Assembly: GCA_963924555.1 (NCBI GenBank) | Contig: OZ004587.1 | Location: 2,914,001 to 2,978,000 of the forward strand | Direction of reading: 5' to 3' | DNA: 64,000 bases | DNA from: Crambe crambe | Lineage: Eukaryota; Porifera; Demospongiae; Poecilosclerida; Crambeidae | Part shown: positions 61,222 to 64,000 of the stretch, one piece after another | How positions within the stretch are numbered: position 1 is the stretch's first letter | How the letters are laid out: every line of letters starts with the position of its first letter | Notes under the pieces: generated by a model | What the model saw: the letters and a program-made list of their open reading frames with translations, nothing else | Databases searched by the model: none | Told to the model about the DNA's origin: nothing | Program-made: the position numbers and the translations under genes

Positions 61222-61791
61222 GGACCGATTTACATGGATTTATAAATGTGATACAGTGCATGTAATTGTAGCCTGGGGTGGTGTTTACAGGGAAAAGTTA
61301 GATATAGATTCTGCAAAGTTGATATTGCACATTGCACTTTTAAGGAGTTGTGACTAGACTGAAAGGTGAGTATGTGACAGTATAGAGTCCTGTCCTTATA
61401 CTAACTACTCTCAGAAAAGAATTTTAATTGAACACGGTGCGCACGCTATAATGATATTCATTGACCACATTCCACATTTGAAACCCAACAAGCTTTTCAG
61501 AGAGTAGCCAGCATAAAAGGCAAAACTTGCGAGCTGTGTAACAGCGTGGCTGGTATTCTGCACTAGCTGCCCTACTTGCCATTCAGATAATTATGACGCT
61601 GTGCACCTACCTTACGTGGGCAAGTTAAAGCACAGTGAGTGGGTGGGTTATAGAGTGAAAGATAGTTCGGTACCATACGAATCACGACGTTGAAGTGGGA
61701 TGGCCATATTCTTGTAAGCAGCCAAAAAGTAGCTACATCGCTATAGAGACAGAAGCACTGAGCATGCGTAGTACACTCGCGCGGGCTATAA

Positions 61792-61900
61792 AATAGTTAT
61801 TAACCGCGCGCGTGCGGTTTGTAGTGAATTATAAGCACTCGCCCCTCGGGCCTCGTGCTTATAATTCGACTACAAACCTAGCGCTTGGTTAATAACTATT
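61792..61900. mobile_element. 109-bp hairpin MITE or palindrome
   Basis: aatagttattaacc (61,792) pairs with ggttaataactatt (61,887), and ggtttgtagtgaattataagcac pairs with gtgcttataattcgactacaaacc with one mismatch and a bulge. The loop is GC-rich (cgcccctcgggcctc). Confidence 0.7.
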
Positions 61901-63245
61901 ACATATATTGGTTTTCTCATGTCTATATTTTCATCGGGTAATGGTCTACTGGTTGAAAAAGGTCATTTAGACTTAGGTCAGGCCTCCAATTAGCCTGTGG
62001 AGCCAGTTTCTTCGTGCAACGACCCTTGGCTCCTACTTGTGCAGTCTACTGAAATCGAGGTGGTCGATAGAGTCTCTTCAATAGAACAGGCTATATTTTA
62101 CCTAGCGTTTGATTAGTAAAGGTGAAAACTGTGTGCTTAGTAGAGTTAATGTGAAAGTAACTATTGATAAGTCCTAGTTAGCTAGAGTAGTCTGTGTGGT
62201 CCACAATATCTAGTTCAAAGACGACCGATTTAGCCATTTTTTGATGCCATCTATCCTGGACTCTCAAGGAACCAGTGGTTTGAATATCTGATAAAGTGTT
62301 CAAGAACCTTCCTACTATCACCTGTCAAGAGATGGAGCCCTGGCTACAGTTGGCTCCTTGCTGTGCAGTCAACTGAAGTCATCGAGTACAGGAATTGTGA
62401 CCTGTATATCCGAGATCTCTCCTGCCCTCAAGTTGGCACTAGACTAGATTGATTTATTGTAAAAGAAACTTTGTTTATTACTCTCTATGGTTGATAAATT
62501 ATATGAACTCTAACGATCTATAACTGTCAAAAATATCAAAATACAAATTGCCTCAGTTTTGCCTCCATTTTCCCGCCTTGTAGCCTGCTGCATCTCAACC
62601 GGAAGTGGTCAGCCCAATACCGTGGTCTTAGCATAGATACTATAGACTACGTAACCGGGATAGGAAACCGCATTAACCCGTGTACAAAAATTACGGGCAC
62701 ACAGTGTTACGGTGTCTGCGCATGTGTGGAGCCATAGTAACAGGTGAAAGAGAGACAAGTATTCCAGCTCATTTCCTCCAGGTAGGTGAATGGCGAATAG
62801 AAACCAGATAAAAAGGAGGACTTATGTAGTGACTATGATATATTACAATTGTGCATGCAATATTCTGCATGGTCCTGGTTAAAACTGGGTATTGTTCTGG
62901 ATGCTTAGTGAAATTTAGCTAAAACTCCCTCTAGTTAGCTATTTATAAAGCAAAATACAGGTTTCAATTGTCATATTGATTGCTTTTAATCCCATGAATG
63001 GGAATTCTATCAGTGATAAAGACATAGTATTGTTCCTGCAAACATCTTCACTTCTCCTTGCATATTTTTAATGTCCCTCTTTTGGAAAGTGCACTTGTTA
63101 TTTGTTCTTACAAAGCAATTATTTCAGAAGTAACTTCTTATGTGTGTGGGAATCTATAAGAAGTATTCAACCAAGTAGTTAGCTGATAGAAATAAATTAG
63201 TTCTTGTGTGGGCCACTTAATAGTGTAACTTTTTAGTTGCAGGCA

Positions 63246-63987
63246 TAATATATTCATGGTCAGCTTAGAATGCCTTAGATTTGAGCCCAAGAAACATTTA
63301 CAAAGAGTGAAGAAGAGGAAGCTTGCAGAATCTGAAGTACTATAAAATTGATGTATACACGTAGCTAGGCTGCAGAAGTAAGGGTATCTTTTCCTTTACC
63401 TCCTCAATTGTGTGCAGATTTGGTATCACTCGAACAACACATGGAAGGGATATCTCTTCCAGAGGGATGGATAAAGTGTACTGATTCCATGGAAGACATT
63501 CTAGTATTTGCCTAGCTAACCATCAATGTTCACCCCCTTTCAGCTAAGGCTACCATGCTTTTGAAAATAGACAAGGAATAAAGGTGGAGTCTCAGCTATA
63601 ATGGTGTTTCGGTGTAAGTGGGCCAGTGCAGTCTTTTTAGTGACATTCCTCCTAAACTTACCAGTGCGAAAGCTGTTATCAACCTGCTTTCTACATTCCA
63701 AAAAATAGTGGGAATCCGGTGAATGACTTCAGGCAGCTTGTGGATGCTCATGGGGCAGAATTCTTTGATTCCACACAGGTAGCTATGTGTGCATGCTAGC
63801 TCTTTAGCTATGACATGTAGTAATTGTCTACATCATAGGAAATCAACGAATAGCAAGTATCGATAGTTGTGGTGACACCATCAGACATGTAGCCTGTGAG
63901 CTTCTAATTCCCACATCTGGCAAGTGTGTACATTGTAAGAGGTGCATAAATTTTAGAGGCTGTCTCAGGGTCCAGTCAAGTCATCTG
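63246..63987 (+). pseudogene. decayed plus-strand gene with a Cys-rich motif, family not recognised
   Basis: Possible exons: 63,257-63,345 (MVSLECLRFEPKKHLQRV...), 63,418-63,515 (LVSLEQHMEGISLPEGWIKC), 63,543-63,778 (SDIPPKLTSAKAVINLLSTF, with in-frame stops after KIDKE and GVSV and a frameshift before NDFRQLVDAHGAEFF) and 63,839-63,987 (IRHVACELLIPTSGKCVHCK, then RCINFRGCLR, ending at gtaag). The CVHCKRC...C pattern suggests a zinc-binding or transposon-related domain. It runs off the window. The stops make it a probable pseudogene or an old transposon gene. Confidence 0.5.
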
Positions 63988-64000
63988 GTAAGCAGGTCAT

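Noticed and set aside
1-64000. CRISPR arrays, bacterial operons, rRNA or integrated viral genes
   Set aside because: I saw no regularly spaced direct repeats, ribosomal RNA signatures or viral polymerase motifs.

Overview
This is eukaryotic, AT-rich DNA from an early-branching animal, most likely a demosponge (inference). The signs are split genes with many short GT-AG introns, a metazoan NACHT-LRR receptor gene, a giant RNF213-type AAA+ gene, and introns full of MITEs, foldback elements, a tRNA-like repeat and broken pogo/Tigger and hAT transposases. Runs of AGCTAGCTAG are common. Nothing bacterial is present: no operons, CRISPR, rRNA or phage.

Layout. (1) 1-5,921, plus strand: 3' part of an NLR-type gene. 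Ser/Pro/Thr-rich linker exons and two tandem copies of one helical-looking domain precede a NACHT ATPase and C-terminal leucine-rich repeats. All introns seen are phase 1. (2) 5,922-10,531: repeat-rich spacer with a complete foldback element and a deleted pogo/Tigger element that still has its terminal inverted repeats and TA duplication. (3) 10,532-57,161, minus strand: one RNF213-like gene that I could follow through about 73 exons (about 13.3 kb of coding sequence, about 4,400 residues). Apart from one unresolved junction, the reading phase agrees across the joins I checked. It converges tail to tail with the NLR gene. One 10.7-kb intron (45,698-56,373) is a graveyard of mobile elements. 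(4) 57,162-61,200: repeats. (5) 61,200-64,000: a perfect palindromic X-box-like site, a hairpin MITE and a decayed plus-strand gene with a Cys-rich motif.

Main biological observation. In the RNF213-like gene both canonical AAA+ ATP sites (the equivalents of AAA3 and AAA4) keep their Walker A and B motifs. The RING finger is cleanly absent: the exons that flank it in other animals are joined across a 149-bp intron. The RZ-type zinc finger has also lost its CPNGH core. The C-terminus is shorter than in human RNF213. The gene otherwise looks intact, so it may encode an ATPase scaffold without E3 activity. Because RNF213 acts in antimicrobial immunity in vertebrates, its position beside an NLR gene suggests, but does not prove, an innate-immune neighbourhood.

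Exon coordinates were read by eye from splice consensus and agreement of reading phase. Single boundaries may be off by a few bases, and the true 5' ends of both large genes are not fixed here.
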